Shown: positions 9,051 to 18,486, counted from the first letter of the stretch. The stretch is DNA of 64,000 bases from Candidatus Melainabacteria bacterium (GCA_003151275.1 PLXC01000063.1:69461-133460); one strand, 5' to 3'. The notes: generated by a model from the letters alone, not told the origin. Numbers and translations are program-made.

Positions 9051-10943
9051 CTAGTCTTTTGACGTCAAGTTTTCAGGCAGATCGTTTTTATTTTTCCTAT
9101 CGGGGTCGATTGAATGATAAATGCTCTTGGAACCCTTCGATGCCGAAGTAGCTCTTCGATGCCCCGTAGCTATTGGCTCGTGCTGAAGTGCGTGCTGAGG
9201 TGCATGTTCCAACCCGCGTTCGGGTGCTTGGGTCGGGGTTCGCTCTGGTGCTTGTGCTCGCGTCCGATCTGGGGCTGGAGCAGGCGTTCTCTCTGGGGCT
9301 TTAGCAGGCATTCGATCAGGTGCCGGCTCAGGAGGTGTCACTGTTGCCGGCGTACCTGAAACTCGATCTGGTGTTTGACCTGACGCTGGATTCTGACTTG
9401 AATTCTGCCCAGAACTCTGATCTGGCGCTGGCTCAGTGACTCGACCCGCGGCTGCCTCGGGGACCGACAAATTCTGATGAAGCTTTTTAGGCTTGTGCAA
9501 CCTTGTCTTGTGGTGCTTGCCGAACTGTTTTGTTGTTTCCGCATCGGATTTTACAAGGGCTGGTGTTAGTTGCGTAGATTCACTACCAACTTTTGGTGCT
9601 ATCGGTTTTTGCGCATGGTGGGAAGAAAAGGAATTGTTTAAGGTCAGAGCTGCTATTGAAACCGCGATCACGGCACTTGCCACCATTATCCGGTTTCGGG
9701 TAACTGTGGAACCTTGCTTTGTTGATTTCGCAAAAGTTTGCTTTGACGGCAACGTCTTATCCGATGTCGCACCGCTAGCAGTGGCAACAAATGGAGGCGA
9801 ACCAGGTGGATTAGGCGTGAGCGCTTGTACAGCTGGTGCTGCTAAACCTGGTGTTGATTCTGTTTTTGGTGCTGGAGTTGTTACTGATCCTATTGCCGAT
9901 CCTGTTCTAGATCCTGATGCTGCTGTTGATCCTGGTGCTGTCGCTAATACTGCTGCTGGTCCTGGTGAAGTGGAGGCAACTGCTCCCGGCAATTCGGCAA
10001 CAGGTTGTCCCGAAACCTTATTTTGCGAAGGCAAGGGGGGCAGCTGCGCAGTATTGCGCGGCTCTGCTTGGCCTGTAATCTTATTATCTACGGTCGATTT
10101 TTCGCTTACAGAATCAATCCTGTTCGTCTTTTTAACAATGGACGAATCTAGTGAGGAATCACCTACTGACAAAATTGTCACGGTTACATCATCATCACGC
10201 ATCAAGACACTTCCATCAGCACCCACGGCAGTTCGAGCTTCATTAACCAAAGCGGTGAACGCTTCAAGAGTTTGAACACTGGAAAGCGCCGGAATTACGA
10301 CATGTTCGTTTCCCGTTTCAATCTGGGACAAAAACCAGCATGCCACCGTATCTGACATCAAGAAAAATTGGTCTCCCGATTGCCAGGTGCCATTAGGGAT
10401 CGTGTGTTTGTTGCTAAATACGTCTGAGTTGCGTTCTGCAACGCTGCACAATAAGAGTGGAAAGTTAGAAAACTTTGCCGAAGTCGTAATCGGAAACGCC
10501 AATACACATGTGCCATTGCGTATTTGAAAAACACAACAATCACCGAGCGCTAGGGCGGTCCATTTCTTTGGCTCGCTCATAATTGTCAGACCAGCTAACG
10601 CGGCGCAGGCGCCTAATTCGGCTTTCTCCTCGGCGTACCATGGCAATTGTTGTTGACGTAAGAATTCATGCCAGTCATTTTGCTCGTCAGTGATCGTTTG
10701 AGCAGAAATGTCCGAGGCCCACTTACCAGCACCGTAACCTTGAGCTAAAAGCTGCGCCCATAGTTTCGAGAAAATCGAGTCAGTCGCGCCATCACAGACT
10801 GCCGCGCGAAATATTTCAACGTCATCTTGAGCGGCTTCGTAGACTTCTAGATTGTTTGGATCGGAGGGGAAATACGCATCTTCGCAGTCAGCAAAACTCC
10901 TTCCTGCTTTCGGCATCGAGAAACTCTGAAACGAGATACGCAC
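9051..10943 (-). CDS. Divergent PP2C-like phosphatase with membrane anchor and Pro/Ala-rich C-terminal tail
   Basis: 630 residues, GTG start with AGGGG upstream. Residues 1-250 form a PP2C-like domain of the vWA/kinase-associated type. It begins SFSMPKAGRSFADCEDAYF and has AAVCDGATDS where canonical PP2C has DGMGG, plus LALGDCCVFQIRNG and QFFLMSDTVACWFL. A Ser/Pro/Thr-rich linker leads to one transmembrane helix (IMVASAVIAVSIAAL, about residue 420). The C-terminal tail is Lys/His-rich, then a degenerate decapeptide-like array of APERTPAPAPDRT type. It would dephosphorylate Ser/Thr in the cytoplasm and span the membrane with a disordered tail. It probably works with the kinases and vWA protein at 11-17 kb; that link is inferred from context. 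Confidence 0.82.
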   Translation of the reverse strand: MRISFQSFSMPKAGRSFADCEDAYFPSDPNNLEVYEAAQDDVEIFRAAVCDGATDSIFSKLWAQLLAQGYGAGKWASDISAQTITDEQNDWHEFLRQQQLPWYAEEKAELGACAALAGLTIMSEPKKWTALALGDCCVFQIRNGTCVLAFPITTSAKFSNFPLLLCSVAERNSDVFSNKHTIPNGTWQSGDQFFLMSDTVACWFLSQIETGNEHVVIPALSSVQTLEAFTALVNEARTAVGADGSVLMRDDDVTVTILSVGDSSLDSSIVKKTNRIDSVSEKSTVDNKITGQAEPRNTAQLPPLPSQNKVSGQPVAELPGAVASTSPGPAAVLATAPGSTAASGSRTGSAIGSVTTPAPKTESTPGLAAPAVQALTPNPPGSPPFVATASGATSDKTLPSKQTFAKSTKQGSTVTRNRIMVASAVIAVSIAALTLNNSFSSHHAQKPIAPKVGSESTQLTPALVKSDAETTKQFGKHHKTRLHKPKKLHQNLSVPEAAAGRVTEPAPDQSSGQNSSQNPASGQTPDRVSGTPATVTPPEPAPDRMPAKAPERTPAPAPDRTRAQAPERTPTQAPERGLEHAPQHALQHEPIATGHRRATSASKGSKSIYHSIDPDRKNKNDLPENLTSKD

Positions 10944-11180
10944 TAATTGTGCCCCTTTAGAACATGATCGGCATTGGCTCGCATTATCCGAAGCAGTATG
11001 TACAGCAAGCTGTTCGACCTATCTGAACTGATCCATTCCCAACTGTCAGGAAAATCATATACATTCTTCAACAGGATAAGACCATTCTCGCACTAAAAAA
11101 TGCCTCTCGCCTGCGCGAGTCTGGCAAAATAGCGTAACTGCTGAGAGAAATGGGCAGATAAAACAAGGCAGGAGTTATTA

Positions 11181-13727
11181 ATGAGTTCTTCACAAGAAAC
11201 AACTCGCATTTGTTTGGCTTGCGGACTCGAAACGCAGGACTTGATCTCCAATTGTCCTGTAGATGGCTCGCTCCTGACCAGCGGCGTTAGTGATCCGCTC
11301 CTAGGCACGACGTTTATGGAGAAATATCAAATTACGGGTGTTCTTGGTAGAGGCGGTATGGCCTCGGTTTACAAGGCAAAACATCTGATGATGAACAGGT
11401 TCGTGGCGATCAAATTCCTTCGTTCCGAGCTGGTTCATGACAACGTCATGTTGCAAAGATTTCAACTCGAATCAAAGGCAGTAAGCCTTTTGAAGCATCC
11501 AAACATCATCACAGTGCACGATTTTGGACTGTCCGCCGCTGGCGTTCCGTACCTGATTATGGACTATCTTGAAGGGAAGTCATTATCAGATGTAATTGAA
11601 GATAGTGAGCATATTGAGCCAACCCGGTGCGTAGCTCTGTTCACTCAGATCTGCAACGCCCTTGCCCATACACACAGTAAAGGTGTAATCCACCGCGATA
11701 TCAAGCCCAGTAATGTGATGATTTCGATCGGAGATGATGGACAAGAAATCTCACTGGTTGTCGACTTCGGCATTGCAAAGCTTCTGGAGCAAGAAAGCGG
11801 AGATTTTTCAAAGTTAACTGCTAGTGGCGAGGTTTTCGGCAGCCCTGCTTATATGAGCCCGGAACAATGCAACGGATCTGCAATCGATGCCAGAACTGAT
11901 ATTTACGCATTGGGGTGTGTGCTCTACAACAGCCTGGTTGGGCGCCCTCCGTTGCTCGGCAAGAATGCTATGGAAACTGTTTTGATGCATATTCGCGACA
12001 TGCCGCGCTCATTTGGAGAAGTGCGTCCAGATCTGAGCATTTCTCCAGTGCTGGAAAGAGCTGTCTTTAAGGCGCTAGCAAAAGATCCCGATGAAAGATT
12101 TAAATCAATGTCGGAGTTTGGTGCCGAGTTGAGTAAATCCTTGCTTTCCAACAATACTACATGGGTAATACCTGCACAAAAGCCAATTCCAAATCAGTCA
12201 GTTGCTGATGTTTATGGACACACAACTGTTGTGCCGGTGAAATCGGCATCAGATGCGGTATCACCCGAACATCCAATTTCTGCCAATTCGAGATCATCTG
12301 ATACTGGCGAGCCACGAAATTCCGGCAGGATGAATCCGAATTCGATGATCATGCCCGGCAGCGATCTATTCGGCTACGATTCCTTAAGCCCGGCTCTTCC
12401 AGATCAGCCAACCAAGGCAGAACCATTCCAGATGGCAGCGCCAGCGAAAGCAGCGGAGCCATTCGCAGCGCCAGCCAAAGCAGCAGAGCCATTTCATTCA
12501 GCTGCGCCATCGAAATCAGTGGAGCCGATCCCGTTGGCCGCACCGGCTAAACTACAACCACCAGCAACGATTCCATCAACGAATCAGAATGCCGCAGCAG
12601 TAAACGACCGAGGCCAAGTTCATGAGGTAGTTGTTGAAAAAGCTGCACAAGTCAACAAAGTTGCGCCGACAACTCCAACCAAGACTCAAGGCGCGGCAAA
12701 CAACAAAGTGCTGATCATGGTAATTGCTGGCGCTTCGGCGCTTGTCCTTGCGCTGGGAATTATCGCATGGTGGCAATGGCCTAACTTTGTAGAACCAACA
12801 TACAGTGCTTCTCAAGTTTTTAAAAATTCCAGTCGCTCTATAGTCAAGCTCAAGTTGGTTTCAAAGGCTCTGGCAGTGGAATTCAAGAAATACAAGCTCA
12901 CTGACAAGCATGGTAATGCCATCTATGTTTTAGTTGATGAAGAGATGCATCCAAGCTTGTACAGCAAAGGCAAACGTGTAGATTCACTTGAAGGAGAAAT
13001 GCACATCGGCGATGCGGAGGTACCAATTACGGTCAAGCTTAATGGACTTTCGGCACCGTCAATGATCATTCGTGACGACAAAGGTAAGTCGGTCGCAGTG
13101 ACAAAAGGCATGTCCTTGGAACCTTACAATATTCGCACTGACGGCAGCGGTTTTTTTGTTAGACCGGATGTACTGGTCACCAATTACCATCTTTTAGCGC
13201 CGGCTAATATCGGTATGCAAGGATTCCAAGGAGGTGTGGCCCTGTTGGCTGGAAACCGCGGAAACCTTGATGTGGCCAAACAACAAGCAATCGGAGTAGA
13301 CGAGGATCATGACGTTGCACTAATTTATGTGCCAGGTTCAAATGCCACGCCTCTGCCGTTAAGCGGCGACCTGAACAAACTCGAGGTGGGCGAGAAAATA
13401 TATGCAATAGGCAGTCCGAGGGGAGTAGATAGCTCAATGACGAACGGCGTTATTTCGTCAGATAGGCTGCGCGGGCTGAACCCCAAAGATCCAGACTCGC
13501 CAAAACTTTATATACAGCACTCCGCCAAAATAGATGAAGGAAATGATGGCGGACCGCTTCTCAACTCGAAAGGCAAAGTCGTGGGCGTGAATTGCACTTA
13601 TGTAGGCAACGGTGCAGTCAATCTAGCAGTTGCTGCAAAATTCGTGGAAGAGTTGCTGGCAAAGCCTGATGTGATCGAGAAAATGAAAGCCCTCTCCAAA
13701 AAGGCTGGTACTGACTTGCATGGTTAA
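11181..13727 (+). CDS. Ser/Thr kinase fused to a trypsin-like domain with Ser-to-Asp nucleophile change
   Basis: 848 residues. A short zinc-ribbon-like start (CLACG...NCPVDG, residues 11-29) precedes the kinase domain: GRGGMASVYKA at 56-66, Lys78, HRDIKPSN near 172, DFGIAK near 195, SPAYMSPEQ. A Pro/Ala-rich linker with repeated PAKAAEPF units leads to a transmembrane helix (about 510-532), then an HtrA/trypsin-like domain outside. In that domain His670 (TNYHLL) and Asp711 (EDHDVAL) are present, but the nucleophile motif reads GNDGGP with Asp789 instead of Ser. The paralogue at 17113 has GNSGGP. It is therefore likely a pseudoprotease sensor coupled to a cytoplasmic kinase. ATG start with GGAG upstream. 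Confidence 0.93.
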   Translation: MSSSQETTRICLACGLETQDLISNCPVDGSLLTSGVSDPLLGTTFMEKYQITGVLGRGGMASVYKAKHLMMNRFVAIKFLRSELVHDNVMLQRFQLESKAVSLLKHPNIITVHDFGLSAAGVPYLIMDYLEGKSLSDVIEDSEHIEPTRCVALFTQICNALAHTHSKGVIHRDIKPSNVMISIGDDGQEISLVVDFGIAKLLEQESGDFSKLTASGEVFGSPAYMSPEQCNGSAIDARTDIYALGCVLYNSLVGRPPLLGKNAMETVLMHIRDMPRSFGEVRPDLSISPVLERAVFKALAKDPDERFKSMSEFGAELSKSLLSNNTTWVIPAQKPIPNQSVADVYGHTTVVPVKSASDAVSPEHPISANSRSSDTGEPRNSGRMNPNSMIMPGSDLFGYDSLSPALPDQPTKAEPFQMAAPAKAAEPFAAPAKAAEPFHSAAPSKSVEPIPLAAPAKLQPPATIPSTNQNAAAVNDRGQVHEVVVEKAAQVNKVAPTTPTKTQGAANNKVLIMVIAGASALVLALGIIAWWQWPNFVEPTYSASQVFKNSSRSIVKLKLVSKALAVEFKKYKLTDKHGNAIYVLVDEEMHPSLYSKGKRVDSLEGEMHIGDAEVPITVKLNGLSAPSMIIRDDKGKSVAVTKGMSLEPYNIRTDGSGFFVRPDVLVTNYHLLAPANIGMQGFQGGVALLAGNRGNLDVAKQQAIGVDEDHDVALIYVPGSNATPLPLSGDLNKLEVGEKIYAIGSPRGVDSSMTNGVISSDRLRGLNPKDPDSPKLYIQHSAKIDEGNDGGPLLNSKGKVVGVNCTYVGNGAVNLAVAAKFVEELLAKPDVIEKMKALSKKAGTDLHG

Positions 13728-13827
13728 TTCTTCCAAGAACAGGTAGCTAAATGAAGTTCTATCCTGAAGATGCATGGACCAAAATTCGACAAGCTTTATA
13801 ATATTAAGAGGTTAAAATCGGAGTTCT

Positions 13828-14466
13828 ATGTCGAAGAACAGATTGTGCCAGGCATTAGTTGCGTCGAGCATCGTCATCGGCGCCTTCATAATGCCCCTCC
13901 ATGCTACTGCTAGTCGATGGCAGCAGTATTTACAGCAGGGCGCAAGCATGGTTCGTCGAGGCGTCCAGTATCGCAATGAGGCGGGCGGAAATCCGTCTGA
14001 AGGAAGCTATCATCAGGCGACGCCTCAGCCCCCACCTGCCCCTAGCCAAAGTCCAGGGTCAAATTTCTACAACATAGACCGGGCAACTATGCAGGTTCCA
14101 CACAAACACGCCGACCCGGAACCGGCACAAGAACAGCCTGCCTACTCACCGCCACCATCATCATCTCATTCATATTTACAGAGATCCGCTTATCACACGG
14201 GATCTGATGATTCGTCAGGCGCGCCTCAGCAGCCGAACACGAGAATGCCGGGCTACGTACCAGCCTCTAAAGTGCACTTGCACGCACACACCTCTAAGCA
14301 TGTGGAAAGAATCGAAAGAACCGCGCTTGTAGTGCCGCATAAAGACTCAACCAAATCAGTTGTTGAAAAGCCGGAAGTGCTTACGCCAGTCACCGCATTT
14401 GATACCAGTTGGATTACACCAACATTGGATCGCATAGAATTGAAGCTTCGAAAAGGCTTGAACTAA
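13828..14466 (+). CDS. Secreted Pro/His/Ser-rich hypothetical protein
   Basis: 212 residues. GGAG precedes the ATG. The N-terminus has a signal peptide or anchor (LVASSIVIGAFIMPLHATA, about residues 10-28), followed by SRWQQYLQQGASMVRRG and a long Pro/Ser/His-rich, probably disordered middle. The C-terminal 40 residues look more ordered (SWITPTLDRIELKLRKG). No family recognised. It lies between the kinase-protease fusion and the vWA gene, and its stop overlaps the convergent vWA stop (14463-14466), so it may belong to the same signalling island. Confidence 0.7.
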   Translation: MSKNRLCQALVASSIVIGAFIMPLHATASRWQQYLQQGASMVRRGVQYRNEAGGNPSEGSYHQATPQPPPAPSQSPGSNFYNIDRATMQVPHKHADPEPAQEQPAYSPPPSSSHSYLQRSAYHTGSDDSSGAPQQPNTRMPGYVPASKVHLHAHTSKHVERIERTALVVPHKDSTKSVVEKPEVLTPVTAFDTSWITPTLDRIELKLRKGLN

Positions 14467-15293
14467 GTAGTGCTGACGGTATTTTGACCGCGAGTGCCAA
14501 TTTCGAGCAAACTTGTCAGACAAGTCAGATCGGCGTTGAACGCGAAGCCTTTGGCACCATCGGCAATATCAAAACGCAGTTCTTTGCTTGTCTGGCACAT
14601 CTTCGCCGGCAACGGGCTGGACATGCGAAATAACATTCGAGCATACGGGTCAGAAAGTTGTCCTTCACCATTAGGGAAGATGATACTTGGGGCATTCGTC
14701 GAAGACACGTGAACGTTAAAGACCAAAGTATTGCCATTGGTGGTTTGTATGGTCTTCAATAATTCGGCATCCTCACTGGGATTCCCATCAGTTGAATCGC
14801 CGTCGGTGATATTAAGTACCATTGGTGGATAGCAATTTGGATACTGAGCGACAAACTTTTCAACGATTCTTTGCGCACTCTTGAAAGCAGAGCACATGGG
14901 AGTTCGACCGTTAGCAATTGGATCAAACCAAACCTTGGTTCGAATTGTCTCAAGGCCTTCAGGACGCTGAATTTTTTTCACGTCTATGCGCGCTGCCTCA
15001 GCCAATTCTGATATACAAACTGATTCGGCGCCCTGGAATTTACCGACAAAAGCAGGTCCCACCTGTGCGCCATAACCGATAACACTGATGTAGTAGTATG
15101 GAAACACCTCTCCCATTCCAATCGTGCATCGAATCACAAGGCTGTGCAGGAATCGGTTCAGCACCTCGGCAACACCATCGCATTTGCGTTTACTGGAGTC
15201 ACCTTTGATACCATCTTCCATTGATTCAGACTGGTCTACCATGCAGATGATGGCTGCTGGATTAGTGCGGCTAATTTGAGCATCGTAAGGCAC
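14463..15293 (-). CDS. vWA-domain protein, TerY-like
   Basis: 276 residues consisting almost wholly of a von Willebrand factor A domain. The MIDAS motif DQSES (DxSxS) occurs in IICMVDQSESMEDG near residue 20. A conserved Thr lies in GRTPMCSAF and an Asp in LNITDGDSTDG. There is no signal peptide or transmembrane segment, so it is cytoplasmic. The compact size and start resemble the TerY-type vWA proteins that accompany PP2C phosphatases and kinases. The GTG start has AGGAG 9 nt upstream. It is divergent from the atypical kinase at 15392 with a 98-bp shared promoter region, and convergent with the secreted gene at 13828, with overlapping stops. Confidence 0.9.
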   Translation of the reverse strand: MPYDAQISRTNPAAIICMVDQSESMEDGIKGDSSKRKCDGVAEVLNRFLHSLVIRCTIGMGEVFPYYYISVIGYGAQVGPAFVGKFQGAESVCISELAEAARIDVKKIQRPEGLETIRTKVWFDPIANGRTPMCSAFKSAQRIVEKFVAQYPNCYPPMVLNITDGDSTDGNPSEDAELLKTIQTTNGNTLVFNVHVSSTNAPSIIFPNGEGQLSDPYARMLFRMSSPLPAKMCQTSKELRFDIADGAKGFAFNADLTCLTSLLEIGTRGQNTVSTT

Positions 15294-15391
15294 TTGATAA
15301 ACTCCTGACGTGAGCGCTGGACATTTCTGCCGATCTTCGAGAAGTGAACATTATATCCCCCAAGTCTTGGCAGTTTTAGCTGCACGACAAT

Positions 15392-17065
15392 TTGCTAGGG
15401 TATAAAATCAATCTCTGGAAGCCCTGGTCAAAAGAAAAATCGAGGAGCGGAACTGGAAGAGTGACTTCGGGATGGCCAGTAGCAGCAGATTACGATGAGG
15501 CGATTCAAAATCCTCATCTAAACTTTGACGACCGGGAGCTGAAAGAAGGCGAGCCCGAGTACGACAAATACGGATCTCCCGCAGTTCGCAGCGGCAACTT
15601 TGCAAGTGTCTACATGCTTCAAGGTCCGAAGCGTAAAGTGGCGGTGCGTTGTTTCCTGCGCGAAATTCCCGACCAGCAAGAACGCTATCAGGCGATTAGT
15701 CGGGACCTGCTCGGATTGGGCCTTCCTTACACTGTCAATTTTGAATTTTTGTCTAAGGGCATAAAAGTTCACGGCGATTGGTTTCCCGTACTTAAAATGG
15801 ATTGGTGTGATGGCGAACAACTCGATCGCTACATCGAACGCAATCTGGACAATCAGCCAAAGCTCAGACGTCTAGCAGACAAATGGTTTGAAATGTCAGT
15901 GGCTCTGAGAAAAGTTGGAATTGCCCATGGTGACTTGAGTCACGGCAACATTATGGTGCTGGATGACGAGTTTAAACTTATAGACTACGACGGCATGTTT
16001 GTGCCGCGGCTGGCGGGACGAAAGAGCAATGAGCGCGGTCTGGAACATTACCAGCACCCCGGTCGCACTGACGCCCATTTTGGCCGGTATCTCGACAACT
16101 TCTCACACTGGGTGATGTACACAACGCTCGTCGGATTGGGTGAAGACAAAGAATTATGGCGTCTAGTTAACATTGCCGACAAGCATCTGATTTTCAACAA
16201 AAATGATTTTGAACAACCGACAAGATCGAAGACGTTTGACATTTTAAAAAGTCACGAAGATAAGACGCTGCGAACTTACGCTACTACGGTTGAGAACTTA
16301 CTCCTATACGATATTGAGCAAATTCCGGATTTTCATCCGGACAAACCGATTCTCTTCCCGCCCGAGCAGTCACAATCCAAAAAGAGTGCTCCAGCGCGTC
16401 TTGGTGATCGGGGCGGATTGTTCACGCCTGTAGCGGATAAGACAACTGGTGGGGATCGCAGCAAATTGTTTGACAACCCGACTAAAGAAAGAGATCGGGG
16501 CAACCTCTTTGTCGAACCGGTTGAACCGGTAAAAGTTGCTGAAGCTCCCAAGCAGCAGGGAGTTTCGCGGTATGGGCGAAGCATGAGCCCAATGGTGATT
16601 GGTGGAATTGTTACAGCAGTGGTTGGCATAGCCAGTGGAGTCCTCCTATTGTATGGACTGAATAAGAGCGGCCCCAACAATTCTGATGCGGCGCTGAACC
16701 CACTCTTTACGGGCATAAACTCCGCCAAGACCGACTCTGTGTTTGACGCGCGAAAAAAATATCAGTCCGTAATCGACGACCCTAATACGAACAAAAGAGT
16801 CAAATCAGAGGCGCTCACGTTGATGGGATTATCCTACTTAGAGCCTGCGGTATCATCGGGTGATAAAGCAAAGTTGCAGGAAGCCTCGGACTATTTCACG
16901 AAAGCAATTGCGCTCGATAAAAATAATGATGATGCATTTTATAGTCGCGGCAAAACTTATGAAGTGCTGAAAAAACTCGAGGCGGCTAAAAATGACTATA
17001 GAAGCTCACAGACGATAGACAACAACCTTCAAGAGTATAAGGACGCTCTAAAAAAACTTGAGTAA
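15392..17065 (+). CDS. Atypical Ser/Thr kinase with transmembrane helix and TPR tail
   Basis: Up to 557 residues from a TTG. A GTG at 15461 is at least as likely, since a TATAAA box at 15401 sits inside the longer version and the conserved-looking part begins at GWPVAADYDEA. The kinase domain is non-canonical. The catalytic loop is AHGDLSHGNIMV, with HGD replacing HRD, and the metal-binding triplet is DYD in LIDYDGMF. Between kinase and membrane lie three copies of a DR(G/S)xLF motif. One transmembrane helix (about 405-425, MVIGGIVTAVVGIASGVLLL) is followed by TPR-like repeats near the C-terminus. The catalytic Asp and Asn are kept, so activity is plausible. Divergent from the vWA gene. Confidence 0.88.
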   Translation: MLGYKINLWKPWSKEKSRSGTGRVTSGWPVAADYDEAIQNPHLNFDDRELKEGEPEYDKYGSPAVRSGNFASVYMLQGPKRKVAVRCFLREIPDQQERYQAISRDLLGLGLPYTVNFEFLSKGIKVHGDWFPVLKMDWCDGEQLDRYIERNLDNQPKLRRLADKWFEMSVALRKVGIAHGDLSHGNIMVLDDEFKLIDYDGMFVPRLAGRKSNERGLEHYQHPGRTDAHFGRYLDNFSHWVMYTTLVGLGEDKELWRLVNIADKHLIFNKNDFEQPTRSKTFDILKSHEDKTLRTYATTVENLLLYDIEQIPDFHPDKPILFPPEQSQSKKSAPARLGDRGGLFTPVADKTTGGDRSKLFDNPTKERDRGNLFVEPVEPVKVAEAPKQQGVSRYGRSMSPMVIGGIVTAVVGIASGVLLLYGLNKSGPNNSDAALNPLFTGINSAKTDSVFDARKKYQSVIDDPNTNKRVKSEALTLMGLSYLEPAVSSGDKAKLQEASDYFTKAIALDKNNDDAFYSRGKTYEVLKKLEAAKNDYRSSQTIDNNLQEYKDALKKLE

Positions 17066-17112
17066 CTAAATAGAAATCGTGGATGTGATTCCACTAGCAA
17101 AAGGACGGTTAT

Positions 17113-18483
17113 ATGTCGCAAGACCGCGGAGATGGACCTGGAGAAAATAAAAGATTGCCGGATCGAGGGCAACCTCCTGAAGATGATCTTTCACGCACCC
17201 CGAAGCCATCTCAGATTGCGGCGAGTTACGATCTCTTCGGCAACCCACTCTTGCCTGCGGCTGCGGACCAAAATCGAGTGCCTGGTGGAGACCGCGGCAA
17301 TTTGAATGAGGCACCGCAAGCGGTACCAATAGTTTTTAGTCAGAAGAAAGAAATACCGATGTTCGTGAAACTAGGAGCCTTAGTTGGCTCGATCTTAGCC
17401 ATAGGCTTGCTAGTTTTCGTATTGATGGCCAACCCTTTTAAAAACTTTGGTGGCAGTCAAAAAGACCATGAGGGGTCTGACTCAAGCTCAAGCTCAAACT
17501 CCAACACCGGCTTTCACATGCCGTCTTTGCCATCACTACCATCGTTGCCGACATCACCAATGTCACCACACGACATTTTTAAAACATGCGGACCCTCAAT
17601 CGTCACCTTGCAAATTCAGACAATGGCTTATCAAGTCACCTGCCCGAAGTATGAGCTTGTTTCCCTTTCTACGGATACTCCAATTTTAGCTGTCGCCGAC
17701 GACGAAGATAATATGAAGCTCTATCAAAATGGGAAAGAGGTGCCGATGGCTGCCGGAGCGTTGGTAACTCCAAGGGGAAAAGTGCCTGTCATGGTGAAAT
17801 TTTCTGGGTCGACCCCGATCATCTATCTTGTCGAAAAGGGCGGCAAGGTGGACCAGAAACAGACTGGAGCACTGCGAAAATACGGCACGATGTCGACCGG
17901 TAGCGGATTCTTTGTCAGACCGGATGTTGTCTGCACGAACTGGCACGTAGTGTCAGACTCAGATTTGGGTGTTGCAGGTTATCTTGGCGGAACGGCCCAG
18001 ATCACAGACAACCCTGCAAAATATTCTTTCACTCGCAAGCCCATTGCTTTCGATCGAGATCATGATTTGGCTTTGCTGTTTGTTCCAGGAACCCTGGCCA
18101 AAACGATGACGTTAAGATCGGATTTTGGGACGCTGACAGTGGGAGAACCTGTTTACGCATTAGGTAGCCCGAAGGGAGTTACCGGCTCTCTATCTGAAGG
18201 TTTAATTTCGTCAGACAAATTGAGAGGCAAAGATCCGAGAAACCCAGATCTACCTAAATTGTATTTGCAACATTCAGCAAAAATAGACCATGGAAATAGT
18301 GGCGGGCCGCTGGTTAACAGCCGGGGCGAAGTCGTTGGTGTAAATACTGCTGGTGTCGGCAACGGCACGGTAAACTTGGCTGTCGTTTCCAAATTTATCG
18401 ATGAATTATTGAATAAGCCTGACGTTCAGGCGAAGATCGAAGAACTCTCAAAATCCAATCAAACAGATTTGAAAGGGGGTTGA
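17113..18483 (+). CDS. Membrane-anchored trypsin/HtrA-like serine protease
   Basis: 456 residues. A cytoplasmic, charged N-terminus contains GGDRGNL and SYDLFGNPLLP, matching linear motifs in the neighbouring kinases. One transmembrane helix (about 77-100, LGALVGSILAIGLLVFVLMA) precedes a Ser-rich linker. The protease domain has His278 (TNWHVV), Asp318 (RDHDLALLF) and Ser396 (GNSGGP), a complete triad. No PDZ domain is visible, so it is not a standard DegP/DegS. It is collinear with the kinase at 15392 (47-bp gap) and clearly paralogous to the C-terminal half of the fusion at 11181. ATG follows AAAGGACGG. Confidence 0.93.
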   Translation: MSQDRGDGPGENKRLPDRGQPPEDDLSRTPKPSQIAASYDLFGNPLLPAAADQNRVPGGDRGNLNEAPQAVPIVFSQKKEIPMFVKLGALVGSILAIGLLVFVLMANPFKNFGGSQKDHEGSDSSSSSNSNTGFHMPSLPSLPSLPTSPMSPHDIFKTCGPSIVTLQIQTMAYQVTCPKYELVSLSTDTPILAVADDEDNMKLYQNGKEVPMAAGALVTPRGKVPVMVKFSGSTPIIYLVEKGGKVDQKQTGALRKYGTMSTGSGFFVRPDVVCTNWHVVSDSDLGVAGYLGGTAQITDNPAKYSFTRKPIAFDRDHDLALLFVPGTLAKTMTLRSDFGTLTVGEPVYALGSPKGVTGSLSEGLISSDKLRGKDPRNPDLPKLYLQHSAKIDHGNSGGPLVNSRGEVVGVNTAGVGNGTVNLAVVSKFIDELLNKPDVQAKIEELSKSNQTDLKGG

Positions 18484-18486
18484 GAT

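Noticed and set aside
9493..10275. 260-codon plus-strand frame opposite the PP2C-like gene
   Set aside because: It lies entirely antisense to the repetitive, Pro/Ala/Thr-rich part of the real gene, has no ribosome-binding site and encodes a biased Val/Ala/Gly product.
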